Source: Pseudomonadota bacterium (GTDB lineage Bacteria; Pseudomonadota; Alphaproteobacteria; Rhizobiales; Hyphomicrobiaceae). Taken from it: a stretch of 48,843 bases of DNA. The position numbers were made by a program, and so were the translations under genes. Below are positions 1 to 7,817 of the stretch, piece after piece. A model generated the notes under the pieces. The model was not told the origin of the DNA. It searched no databases and saw only the letters and a program-made list of their open reading frames with translations. Positions within the stretch are counted from its first letter, which is position 1; every line of letters starts with the position of its first letter. Where the stretch lies: positions 1 to 48,843 of the forward strand of contig JAEXXM010000051.1 in assembly GCA_023405815.1 (NCBI GenBank), written 5' to 3'.

Positions 1-2
1 CT

Positions 3-500
3 TTAGGGGCAGCCTTTGAACCCCGGCAGCTTCTTGATCCTCTCGGCTTCGGCTTCATAGAGCTGAGCGCGCGCGGCGGCCGAGGAAAGCCGGCCGACAG
101 CGGCCGCCGCCTGCGTGCAGGCGTTGCAGTCGGCGCTCAGATGGCCGGCATACTTGCGAGCTGCTACACGGACGAGGCCGTCCGCGTATTCGTACTTGGG
201 GCGGCTGGTTTGGATAGCTGCCTCAGCGCGGCGAAACTCGACGAGCATGCCGCTCGCCTCGTACTTGTCGACTGCTGTCTGATATCGATCGTCAAGGCAT
301 GTGCCGCAGCGCCTCAGAGCGCCGCCTAGGCCCATAACGGTCCCCATGCGCGCGACGTCCCGCAGCTCGCTCTGAGAGAGACACTGCTCGTCGGCATGCG
401 CCGACTGAGCCCATGCGATCGTGACGACGCCAAAAGTAACCGCGATGATCCTCCACCCCAAGGTATTCTCTCCGTCTGCATTGGCCGTGATGGCACCCAT
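3..500 (-). CDS. hypothetical secreted Cys-rich protein
   Basis: I do not recognise a family. The 165-residue product has a hydrophobic stretch at about residues 17-30 ending in a plausible signal-peptidase site (SAHA|DEQ), so it is probably periplasmic. The mature part has six cysteines including two CxxC pairs (CGTC and CNAC). Neither pair is followed by His, so these are not c-type haem sites; disulfides or metal binding are possible. The start is uncertain: there is no good ribosome site before the ATG at 500, and a start nearer the hydrophobic stretch is possible. It is followed on the same strand by a second small Cys-rich secreted protein gene upstream, which suggests a functional pair, but nothing identifies the role. 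Confidence 0.6.
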   Translation of the reverse strand: MGAITANADGENTLGWRIIAVTFGVVTIAWAQSAHADEQCLSQSELRDVARMGTVMGLGGALRRCGTCLDDRYQTAVDKYEASGMLVEFRRAEAAIQTSRPKYEYADGLVRVAARKYAGHLSADCNACTQAAAAVGRLSSAAARAQLYEAEAERIKKLPGFKGCP

Positions 501-594
501 GAAGACGGGAGATGAAGGCTGCTCGCTAGAGCAAAGTTCACCGCTGAGGGCGGAGAAGAATTCCGCTCGGTTGGGAGTTCTTCCCGTCAGCGCA

Positions 595-966
595 TCAGAT
601 CGGCAGTTGCGCCTTGGAGACGCAGCCCCATCCGGCGAGCAGCCAGCCTTTGCGGTTCTGCTCGAGCCAATTCAGGGCCTCGTTGATATCGGTGTTGCGG
701 CAAACCTCGCCCGGCGGCGGCACTAGGAAGTGCGTCATCCAGCGCTCGCGGTGGGCGCGGTCGCAATCGCCTTCGCGGCAGTATTCGAATTTGAGCACTT
801 GCCCCGGCTGGCCATCAGGCAACCGGACAATGCGCGTGCGGCAGTCGTCCTCAGACGACATGCATTGGACGATAACGTTGTTTTGGTCGCCGGACTGCAC
901 GGCATGCGGCGCAAATACGGCCGAGCCGAGGGCAGCCAAAGATGCGAGGCGAAGCAGGCGGGACAT
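595..966 (-). CDS. hypothetical secreted protein with six cysteines
   Basis: This is a 123-residue product with a clear N-terminal signal peptide (basic MSRLLR, then an Ala/Leu-rich core to about residue 24). The mature chain is acidic with six cysteines and a Trp-rich C-terminus. The start is supported by a GAAGGAG ribosome site about 6 bases before the ATG. It resembles no family I can name. It lies 94 bases upstream of another Cys-rich exported protein on the same strand, so the two may be co-transcribed. A periplasmic location is inferred from the signal peptide only. Confidence 0.7.
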   Translation of the reverse strand: MSRLLRLASLAALGSAVFAPHAVQSGDQNNVIVQCMSSEDDCRTRIVRLPDGQPGQVLKFEYCREGDCDRAHRERWMTHFLVPPPGEVCRNTDINEALNWLEQNRKGWLLAGWGCVSKAQLPI

Positions 967-1156
967 GCGTGAACTCCTTCATGCTGAAGTTCATTCCACA
1001 AACGTGGACAGTTCCACCAGGAGCATTTCCCGCTTTGGCTTTCTAATTTTTCACAAGCCTAGGCGCGAGTCGCGAGCGGCTCAAGCCGGAAAAACAGTCA
1101 AGTTTGGCATGATTTGAGTGCAGGAGGGGCGCGGCAAGCTTAGAGCGGGCCCCGGT

Positions 1157-2713
1157 TCAGGCCGGTTTGCGGTCATCCGACTGGGAGGGCCGCGAGGGAT
1201 CTGCGAGCTGGTCGGGAGGCTTGCCGGCGACCTTAGCCCGCAGAGGGAGGTCGATGGAAATCGTGGTTCCGTTCGGCGAGCTGTCGATGGAGCTCGTTCC
1301 GTCGAGGCTGCGGATGCGCTCGCGCATGGCGGTAAAGCCGATGCCCGAATTGGCCCCCGCGGGGATTCCGACCCCGTTGTCCTCGATCCTCACGCGGAGC
1401 GTGCTCGTGGCGCTCCGCTCTCCGATATAGACGCTCGCCCGCGTAGCCTTGGCATGCTTGATGACGTTCGTGAGACTCTCCTGCACGCAGCGGAAGACAG
1501 CAATATCAGCTTCCTCGCCGTAGCCGCGGGCAACCTCGCCAAATGAAAGCGCGAACGTGCATTCGGGATGTCGCCGCTCGAATCCCGCAACCAGGCTGCC
1601 GATCAGCTCGGAGAGGGGGATGCGGCCGATCTCCACCGGTCGGAGATTGCGCAGGAGGTCGCGATTTATCGCCTTGAGACGCTCAGTGATGGTGTGGATT
1701 TCACCGACACGCGTGTTGATGGGAGCAGTCTGAGCGTTTGGCTCCAACGACGCGAGGCGGGCAATCGAGGCAGCGTTCGCCGTTATCCCGAACAGGCAGG
1801 GACCGGCCTCATCGTGCAGATCGTTGGCAATTCGGCGCCGCTCGTCCTCCTGGAGGGCTATGAGATTGCTGTAGAGGCGGCTGTTCTCGGCGCGGGCCTT
1901 TTCAAGCGCTTCGGCGAGCGTGTTGAACTCACCCGCGAGCGCGGCGAGCTCGCGCACTTTCGGTTCGGCGACGCGCGCGCCGTAGTTGCCGTCCTCGAGC
2001 TTGTGCATCCCGGCTGCCAGTTCGACAAGTGGATTGAGCAGGCGCCCCAGAACGAAATAGAGCAGCGCCAGCATGAGTGCGGTTATGCCGAGCCAGATGA
2101 TCGCGCGGCGGGACACTTCCTCCCAAACCTCGCCCAGCTCGTCGCGCGGCTCGCCGACAATGATGACCTCTCCGATGCGGGAATCGCCGAGCATGACGCG
2201 GATCTGGCGCGTGCCGACGCTGGGGCCGACGAGATCGGCAAACCATTGGGGGGCGTGCTCGGGATGGGGGAGGAGGCCCGCGTTGCGCTCGTCGGGTGCG
2301 ATCTGGACCAGGTCGCCATGCTTGTCGGAGACGAGGACACGGGCATGGCGCACGTACGTCAGTTGCTCGGGGAGGATGTCCAAGAGACCCGCCGCAGGTC
2401 GGTCGTTCCTCGCGCGGCTAATGGCGTCATTCACCAGCCGATGCGCGACCTCCATAGATGAGCTCACCTCGACCTCGACACGGCCGCGTGCATCAAGGAC
2501 CGCCAGCGCGATCGAGAGCAGCACGGCGCCAACGCTGATGACGGCGATGGAGACCATGAGCTGCCAGCGCACAGGCAGCGCATGCCAACGGTTGCGGAAT
2601 CCCGCGAGGGCGGGGACTTTGATACCCAGCAAGCGGCCGTGGGGAGCAGCCTCGATGGGTCTCACGGGATCGCTGATTGTCCGATCGGAAGTGTCATATG
2701 CCTGCTGTGTCAC
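1157..2713 (-). CDS. NarL-type two-component sensor histidine kinase
   Basis: Membrane sensor kinase of the HisKA_3 (NarX/DesK) class. With the start used here it has a TM helix at about 52-73, a periplasmic loop of about 130 residues, a second TM at about 204-224, a HAMP-like linker, then the dimerisation helix with phospho-acceptor His at about 300 (motif NDLHDEAGP). The ATPase domain follows, with an N box (ESLTNVIKHA) and G boxes (EDNGVGIP, GIGFTAMRER). The reading frame is open back to 2905, but that part overlaps the regulator gene. A GTG at 2713 preceded by GAGGG is the best start, though GTG 2779 or 2665 remain possible. It lies directly downstream of the response-regulator gene on the same strand, so the two should form one operon. 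The signal is unknown. The nearby quinoprotein genes suggest a MoxY-like role in alcohol oxidation, as inference only. Confidence 0.85.
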   Translation of the reverse strand: MTQQAYDTSDRTISDPVRPIEAAPHGRLLGIKVPALAGFRNRWHALPVRWQLMVSIAVISVGAVLLSIALAVLDARGRVEVEVSSSMEVAHRLVNDAISRARNDRPAAGLLDILPEQLTYVRHARVLVSDKHGDLVQIAPDERNAGLLPHPEHAPQWFADLVGPSVGTRQIRVMLGDSRIGEVIIVGEPRDELGEVWEEVSRRAIIWLGITALMLALLYFVLGRLLNPLVELAAGMHKLEDGNYGARVAEPKVRELAALAGEFNTLAEALEKARAENSRLYSNLIALQEDERRRIANDLHDEAGPCLFGITANAASIARLASLEPNAQTAPINTRVGEIHTITERLKAINRDLLRNLRPVEIGRIPLSELIGSLVAGFERRHPECTFALSFGEVARGYGEEADIAVFRCVQESLTNVIKHAKATRASVYIGERSATSTLRVRIEDNGVGIPAGANSGIGFTAMRERIRSLDGTSSIDSSPNGTTISIDLPLRAKVAGKPPDQLADPSRPSQSDDRKPA

Positions 2714-2823
2714 GCGGCTAATCCCTCGGACGGCTACACGTTTGGGGTTACTCCGATCGACGAGCCCGCGCCAGTGCACATGGTTCCGCGGTGATTGCCT
2801 TGGTTTCCCGAGGTCCGGCCAAG

Positions 2824-3441
2824 TCAAACAATCTTCTGCTCGACGGCGATGCGGATGAGTTCCATGGCCGTGCGCGCGCCGAACCGCGTGCGCAGCGAAG
2901 AGCATATGACTGCCACTGTCTTGTAGGACACGTTTATCAAGGCGGCGATCTCGGACATGCTCTTACCCTTGGCCAGCAGCCTCAGGACCTCGCGCTCGCG
3001 CAGCGTCAGTGCTGCCCCGCCTTCTCCCGCGCCGATGCGCAAGAATGCGATCTTCTGGGCCATCTCGGGTGCCAATGAATGGCCACCGCGGTACACCGCC
3101 CGGATCGCATCGAGGAATTCCTGCGGGTGGTCGGACTTGCTGAAGTAGCCCTTGGCCCCGGTCTCGATGGCTTGAGCGGCGAACATGGAGTCATCGTTCA
3201 TGCTGAACATCATGATGCGTGCGGCGGGATCGGCGCGTAGTATCCGGCGCGCCAGCTCGAACCCCGAGATGTCGGGGAGATTGATGTCGATGACGGCGAC
3301 GTCGGGCCGCTCGGCGATGTACAGGCTTTGCGCGGTCGTAGCATCGCCCGCCGAGACCATTTCCATGTCGTCGGTGTCTTTGAGCAGGGCTCGGCAGCCG
3401 GACAGCACGAGCGGATGATCGTCGACGATTAGGACCTTCAT
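2824..3441 (-). CDS. NarL/FixJ-family response regulator
   Basis: Receiver domain (residues 1-120) with acidic pocket VDDH, phospho-acceptor Asp in VIDINLPD and the conserved Lys in YFSKSD. A LuxR-type helix-turn-helix follows (LTLREREVLRLLAKGKSMSEIA ... VSYKTV), interrupted here for length. It should bind DNA when phosphorylated by a neighbouring HisKA_3 kinase. I chose the ATG at 3441 (MKVLIVDDH); an upstream TTG at 3462 would add seven residues but is less typical. The gene sits between two kinases, one co-directional behind it (1157-2713) and one divergent (3535-4884). Either or both could be its partner. About 93 bases separate it from the divergent kinase and must hold both promoters. 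Confidence 0.9.
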   Translation of the reverse strand: MKVLIVDDHPLVLSGCRALLKDTDDMEMVSAGDATTAQSLYIAERPDVAVIDINLPDISGFELARRILRADPAARIMMFSMNDDSMFAAQAIETGAKGYFSKSDHPQEFLDAIRAVYRGGHSLAPEMAQKIAFLRIGAGEGGAALTLREREVLRLLAKGKSMSEIAALINVSYKTVAVICSSLRTRFGARTAMELIRIAVEQKIV

Positions 3442-3534
3442 GGCTCGTTTTATTGCACGCAATTGTATAACGTAGCAGCACGTTTATTCCCTGTCGAAAC
3501 AGGGATTTCTTCCCGATCTTGGTGGAGCGACGGG

Positions 3535-4884
3535 ATGTCTATCAGCGTGCGCCTCAATGCGCTTATCGTAGGGCTGCTGTCGGTCGCCCTCATCTCGTTC
3601 GTCATCGCGATGGTCGTCAGTGCCGGGCCACGCATTCGCGCCGAGAACGAGAGCATCATGCGGCTCGCCAAGGAGTTCGTCGAGACGACGATCGACAGCC
3701 TCCAGGGTACTGCCGATCCGGAGCAGCACCTGAAGATCCTTCTCGGTGGGCTGAAGGAGCTGCGGCACGTGAGCATCTACCGCGCGGGGGACGGCGCGCC
3801 GGAGGTGGTGCGGAAGGGGGAGGACGGAGATGCGCCCCAATGGCTCGTCAATCTTGGCGCGCCGATTGCAGACCTGGAGATCCCGGTCGTCGTCAACGGG
3901 CAGAGCTTCGGCAAGCTAGTGGTTTCCCCGCGAGCAGATCATGAAGCTGCAGAGATATGGGACTCGATCCTGACCTTCACCGTGGTCGGCTTAGGGCTCG
4001 GTACGGCAACGCTGCTCTTCATGAGCATCATGATCGCGCACCTGTTGCGCCCGATTAAGAAGGTCGGCGAGGCGCTGATGGTGCTCGATGCGGGGCGGTA
4101 CGACGTCGCCGTTCCCGAGAGCGGCCCGCCCGAGATCTCCGACATATGCCGCAAGCTCAACCGGTTCGCGGCAAAGCTGCAGCGGACGATTTCCGAGAAC
4201 CGGCGGCTCGCCGAGCGGGTGATCAGCGTGCAGGACGAGGAGCGTCGAGAGCTTGCGCGGGAGCTGCACGACGAGCTCGGTCCATACCTCTTTGCCATCA
4301 GGGCGGCCGTTACGGTGATCGACACCGAGATCAAGCGGGGCGGCAGCGATCAGGAGAAGCTGATCGAGGCCGGTGCAACCTTGTTTGCCAGCCTGGAAAC
4401 GATCCAGCGCGTCAATCGTCGGGTGCTTCTGAAGCTTCGGCCGCTTGGCCTCGACGAGTTCGGCATAAAGGCAAAGCTCGCCTCTCTCGTCGCACTTCTG
4501 CGCCAGAGTCATTCCGACATCGCCATCAACCTGACCGTGCCCGACGACCTGCCCGACTGCGATGAGACAACCAATCTCACGATCTATCGCCTTGTGCAGG
4601 AGGGTCTGACGAATGCATTGAAGCATTCGGGGGCCACCGCTATCGACGTGATCGTGGAGCCCGTCGAAAGCCCGAACATTCCAGATTCGATGCGCGAGCG
4701 GTCGCAGGGAGTGGTGCGGGTTACGGTGGCCGACGACGGCAAGGGTCTTCCGGACGAGCTGACGCCGGGCTACGGCATCGCCGGCATGAGCGAGCGGGTC
4801 TGGGCGATGGGCGGGGAGCTGAAGCTTTCCAATCGCATGGCCGGAGGGACCTCGCTCGAGGCTTGGATACCGGTCGCCGCATAG
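3535..4884 (+). CDS. NarL-type sensor histidine kinase, MoxY-like
   Basis: This 449-residue membrane kinase has TM1 at about 7-29, a periplasmic sensor segment of about 110 residues, TM2 at about 144-168, and a HAMP region (LLRPIKKVGEAL...). The HisKA_3 helix has its phospho-acceptor His near 245 (ARELHDELGPY), and the ATPase domain has an N box (VQEGLTNALKHSG) and G boxes (VADDGKGLP, GIAGMSERV). The overall layout fits the LapD/MoxY N-terminal family of sensor kinases. The start ATG at 3535 has a GGTGGAG site 7 bases upstream. The open frame back to a TTG at 3463 is unlikely to be used. No regulator follows it; the closest is the divergent one at 2824-3441. It converges with the beta-propeller gene, leaving 11 bases between the stops. 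Confidence 0.88.
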   Translation: MSISVRLNALIVGLLSVALISFVIAMVVSAGPRIRAENESIMRLAKEFVETTIDSLQGTADPEQHLKILLGGLKELRHVSIYRAGDGAPEVVRKGEDGDAPQWLVNLGAPIADLEIPVVVNGQSFGKLVVSPRADHEAAEIWDSILTFTVVGLGLGTATLLFMSIMIAHLLRPIKKVGEALMVLDAGRYDVAVPESGPPEISDICRKLNRFAAKLQRTISENRRLAERVISVQDEERRELARELHDELGPYLFAIRAAVTVIDTEIKRGGSDQEKLIEAGATLFASLETIQRVNRRVLLKLRPLGLDEFGIKAKLASLVALLRQSHSDIAINLTVPDDLPDCDETTNLTIYRLVQEGLTNALKHSGATAIDVIVEPVESPNIPDSMRERSQGVVRVTVADDGKGLPDELTPGYGIAGMSERVWAMGGELKLSNRMAGGTSLEAWIPVAA

Positions 4885-4895
4885 AGCGTCTCCAC

Positions 4896-5861
4896 CTACG
4901 GTTTGATGGCAATGCCCCAAGGCAGGCGGCCGACCGGCACTGACTTCTCCGCTCGCAGCGTGGCGAGGTCGATGATGGTCAGATCGTTGGTGAGACCATT
5001 GGCGCTGTAGAGCTTCGAGCCGTCCGGCGATATCTCCATGTGCCAAGGGCGTTGGCCGACGAGGATGTAGCCCGTCACCTCGAGTTTCTCGACGTCGATG
5101 ACGGCGATGCGGTTGGCGCGGCCGAGGGCGACGAAGCCGCGCTTTCCGTCCTTTGAGAAGCGGATGCCGAGCGGCTGGATAAGCTCGTCGCGCACGCCCT
5201 CGATGGCAAATCCGATCTTTTTGACGATCTTGTAGGTTTTGGCGTCGATGACTGACAGCGTGCCGCCGACCTCCGACGTCACCCAGAAGTGTGCACCGTC
5301 GTTTTCATAAAGGGCGGCGCGTGGGCGCGTATCGACGAGGACATTGGCGATCAGCTTGAAGGTCGTCGTGTCGATGACGTGCGCCATGCTCGTCGATTCC
5401 GAGGTGGCAACCGCATGCTTCCCATCGGGGCTGAAGGCCATGCCTTCGGGCTCGATGCCTACGGGAATCTCTGCGTCGACCTTGCCGTCGGCGATGACGA
5501 CGACCGAGACCATCGCATCGTCCTCGTTGGCGATGAACATGCGCTTGCCATCCGGCTCGACCTCGAGATACTCGGGGTCCGCGAGCGTCGGTATCGAGCG
5601 GACGACCTCTAGCTTTTCCGTGTCGATCACGTCGATGGCGTCGTCGTCGCCGGCGCAGACGAGGACCTCCTTGAAGTCGGGCGTGATGCGGATGCCGCGC
5701 GGCCGCTGTCCGGTCTTGATGACTTTCAGCGGCTGCATGGTCGTGCTGTCGAGGACGGTGACCGTGTTGTCCTTCTCGTTGCTGATGAAGAGCTGGTAGG
5801 CATCGGCGGGAGTTGCGGTGAGCAGCACCAGCGCGACGGCGAAGCCCGAGGCTTTACGCAT
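4896..5861 (-). CDS. PQQ-associated YVTN-type beta-propeller protein
   Basis: A 321-residue exported protein with signal peptide MRKASGFAVALVLLTATPADA. Seven-bladed propeller repeats follow, each with units such as NTVTVLDSTT, DAIDVIDTEK, LSVIDAKTYK, IAVIDVEKLE and LTIIDLATLR, alternating with FSPDGK-like turns. This matches the PQQ-dependent catabolism-associated beta-propeller family, found beside quinoprotein alcohol dehydrogenases. Members are periplasmic and their exact task is not settled; assisting dehydrogenase maturation or electron transfer has been proposed. It follows the binding-protein and dehydrogenase genes on the same strand. The ATG has an AGGAA site about 9 bases upstream. 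Confidence 0.9.
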   Translation of the reverse strand: MRKASGFAVALVLLTATPADAYQLFISNEKDNTVTVLDSTTMQPLKVIKTGQRPRGIRITPDFKEVLVCAGDDDAIDVIDTEKLEVVRSIPTLADPEYLEVEPDGKRMFIANEDDAMVSVVVIADGKVDAEIPVGIEPEGMAFSPDGKHAVATSESTSMAHVIDTTTFKLIANVLVDTRPRAALYENDGAHFWVTSEVGGTLSVIDAKTYKIVKKIGFAIEGVRDELIQPLGIRFSKDGKRGFVALGRANRIAVIDVEKLEVTGYILVGQRPWHMEISPDGSKLYSANGLTNDLTIIDLATLRAEKSVPVGRLPWGIAIKP

Positions 5862-5912
5862 TTCGTTCGTTTCCTGTCCGGTCGGGAACGCGCCGACGTT
5901 CGCTTGACATCG

Positions 5913-7724
5913 TCAGTTCGGAGGCGGGGTGGCAAGCAGCTGGAGGGCGCTGACCGCCACCTCGTTGCGAGCATCACGTGCGATGTCGAGGGCCGTCTTG
6001 CCAACGTTATTCTTAAGCGTCGGATTGGCACCTTTGCCCAGGAGAAGTCCGATCATGGGCGCGTTGTTGTGGCCGGCGGCGACCATGAGGGCCGTGACGC
6101 CGGCTGCCGACTTGGCATCGACCGCAGCGCCGCGGTCGATCAACAACTCGGCGATGTCGATTGGCGTCGGGCCGGCGGCAAGATGCGTGGCGCGCGCCTG
6201 GGGGCTGAGCTGGGAGGCGATAAGCATCAGCGGCGTGATCTTTTGCTTGCCGCTCGCGGCGTCCACTTTCGCGCCGCCGTTGATCAGGGCACGCGCGGCG
6301 AACAACTGATCCTCTCCGATCGCGACCTCGAGGGGCGTGTAGCCCTGCCTGGTCTCGCGCTCGACGTCGGCGCCGGCGGCGATCAAGGCCTCGATCGAGG
6401 GAACGTGGTTGCGCATGATGGCGTGCACGAGCGGGGTCACGCCGTCGTTATCCGGAAGGTTGGGATCGGCCTTGTGCTCCAGCAGCAGCGTCACGAGGTC
6501 GGAGTTCCGGCTGCGCGCCGCCGTGTGCAGGGGTGCATAACCATTGTCGTTCAGCTTGTTGACGTCTGCGCCTTTGCTCAAAAGGAATTCCACGCGCTGT
6601 GGATCGAAGGCGATGACTGCATTGTTGAGCTCGGCGTTGACGTCGGCGCCCGCGGCGAGCCAGTCCTCAAGGCGCTTCTGGGAGACGATCTGATCCTCGG
6701 ATGCGGCGCTGGTCGCCGGGCGCGAGGTGGCCGACTTCAGGTAGCGCTCCTCGTACTTCTTGGCGAGGGCCTTTTCGTAGGAGCCGTGCGAGGGGATCGA
6801 GCCCGCGGCGACGCAATCGCTGCACTGCACGAGCGGGACCCCGTAGTCGGCGAGAATGCGCTCGATCTCGTCCTTTTTCGCCATGAGCGCGGTGTCGAGC
6901 ACGAATTTCAGGACGACATCGGTGTTCTGCACGCCGATCGACAAGCTGAACTCGAGAGGGATGTCGTCCTCCAGCAGATTGACTGGCTGCAGCGTGATCG
7001 GTGCGCCCTTGTCCTTCTGGAACCAGCCGGCGAACGGACCCCACACGCCGACCACGTCGAGCTCGCCATTGATGAGCTTCTCCATCTGCCGCCATGGCTG
7101 GTTCTCGGGGCGCAGATCCGCGTCCGAGGTAACGATGGCGAGCGACTGAAGATTCTTGATGCCGTGCTTGGCGAGCACGATGCGAAGCGCCGAATGCTGA
7201 TAAGTACCGATCTTCAGCGTCTTGAGGCGCGGATCATCGAGACTCTTGAAATCATAGTGCTTGTCGGAGAGGTAGGAGAGCACGTACGTCGAGCGGTAGA
7301 TCGGAATGGTGGTGAGCACCGCGGACGTATCCGTCGGCATGTCGAGGAGGATGTCGCACTCGTTGTTGGCGAACGTCTCGCGCGTCAAACCTCGCTCGAG
7401 ATAGGGGCGCCAGAAGTACTCCACCCGCGCGCCGATGTGCTCGGCAACTGCCTCGATGATCTTGTTCTGGAAACCCTGACGCTGATTGTCCGACAGGGGC
7501 ATGTTGCCGGGATCGGCGCATACGGACAGCCTTGCCACCTTGCGTGTCTTGGCAGCCGCCTTGGCCGCACCGATTTGGGCCGGCGTCATCTCCTCATAGG
7601 GCGTCGAAAGCATGTATTCGCGCCGCCCGCCTGAGCGCTCGGCGGCGGCGGCGCCTGTGGCAGCAATGATGAGGGGTGCGATGAGGAGCGAAGCGAGAAG
7701 GGAAGCGCGCGAGGAGAGTGGCAT
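5913..7724 (-). CDS. MoxJ-type periplasmic binding protein fused to ankyrin repeats
   Basis: The 603-residue exported protein has a signal peptide at about residues 1-28. Residues 64-325 form a type-2 periplasmic binding protein domain of the quinoprotein-dehydrogenase-associated (MoxJ/XoxJ-like) kind, with VCADPGNMPLSD at the start, CDILLDMP, and GELDVVGVWGPFAGW. A CSDC pair lies at 301-304. Residues 345-600 are about seven ankyrin repeats, recognisable by APLHTAARSRN, TPLVHAIMRNH, TPLEVAIGEDQ, TALMVAAGHNN and TALDIARDARN. Standalone MoxJ/XoxJ proteins are about 280-300 residues and lack ankyrin repeats, so this is a fusion. XoxJ-type proteins help activate or bind the dehydrogenase; the ankyrin part could dock a partner such as the adjacent beta-propeller protein (inference). 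No ribosome site is obvious before the ATG. Confidence 0.9.
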   Translation of the reverse strand: MPLSSRASLLASLLIAPLIIAATGAAAAERSGGRREYMLSTPYEEMTPAQIGAAKAAAKTRKVARLSVCADPGNMPLSDNQRQGFQNKIIEAVAEHIGARVEYFWRPYLERGLTRETFANNECDILLDMPTDTSAVLTTIPIYRSTYVLSYLSDKHYDFKSLDDPRLKTLKIGTYQHSALRIVLAKHGIKNLQSLAIVTSDADLRPENQPWRQMEKLINGELDVVGVWGPFAGWFQKDKGAPITLQPVNLLEDDIPLEFSLSIGVQNTDVVLKFVLDTALMAKKDEIERILADYGVPLVQCSDCVAAGSIPSHGSYEKALAKKYEERYLKSATSRPATSAASEDQIVSQKRLEDWLAAGADVNAELNNAVIAFDPQRVEFLLSKGADVNKLNDNGYAPLHTAARSRNSDLVTLLLEHKADPNLPDNDGVTPLVHAIMRNHVPSIEALIAAGADVERETRQGYTPLEVAIGEDQLFAARALINGGAKVDAASGKQKITPLMLIASQLSPQARATHLAAGPTPIDIAELLIDRGAAVDAKSAAGVTALMVAAGHNNAPMIGLLLGKGANPTLKNNVGKTALDIARDARNEVAVSALQLLATPPPN

Positions 7725-7817
7725 CGAATAACGCTACCGATGTTCAAGAGCATCAATGGGAATGGCGCCCGGTGCCATTCCGGCTCCGGGCGCCTCTGCT
7801 GTCATCTAGGACGGAGC

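Noticed and set aside
1157..2905. Kinase start at 2905
   Set aside because: The first part would overlap the response-regulator gene and encodes Arg/His-rich sequence unlike a kinase N-terminus; a later GTG fits better.
5904..7634. Long plus-strand frame of 576 codons
   Set aside because: Antisense to the binding-protein/ankyrin gene, whose domains are unmistakable; long antisense frames are expected at this GC content.
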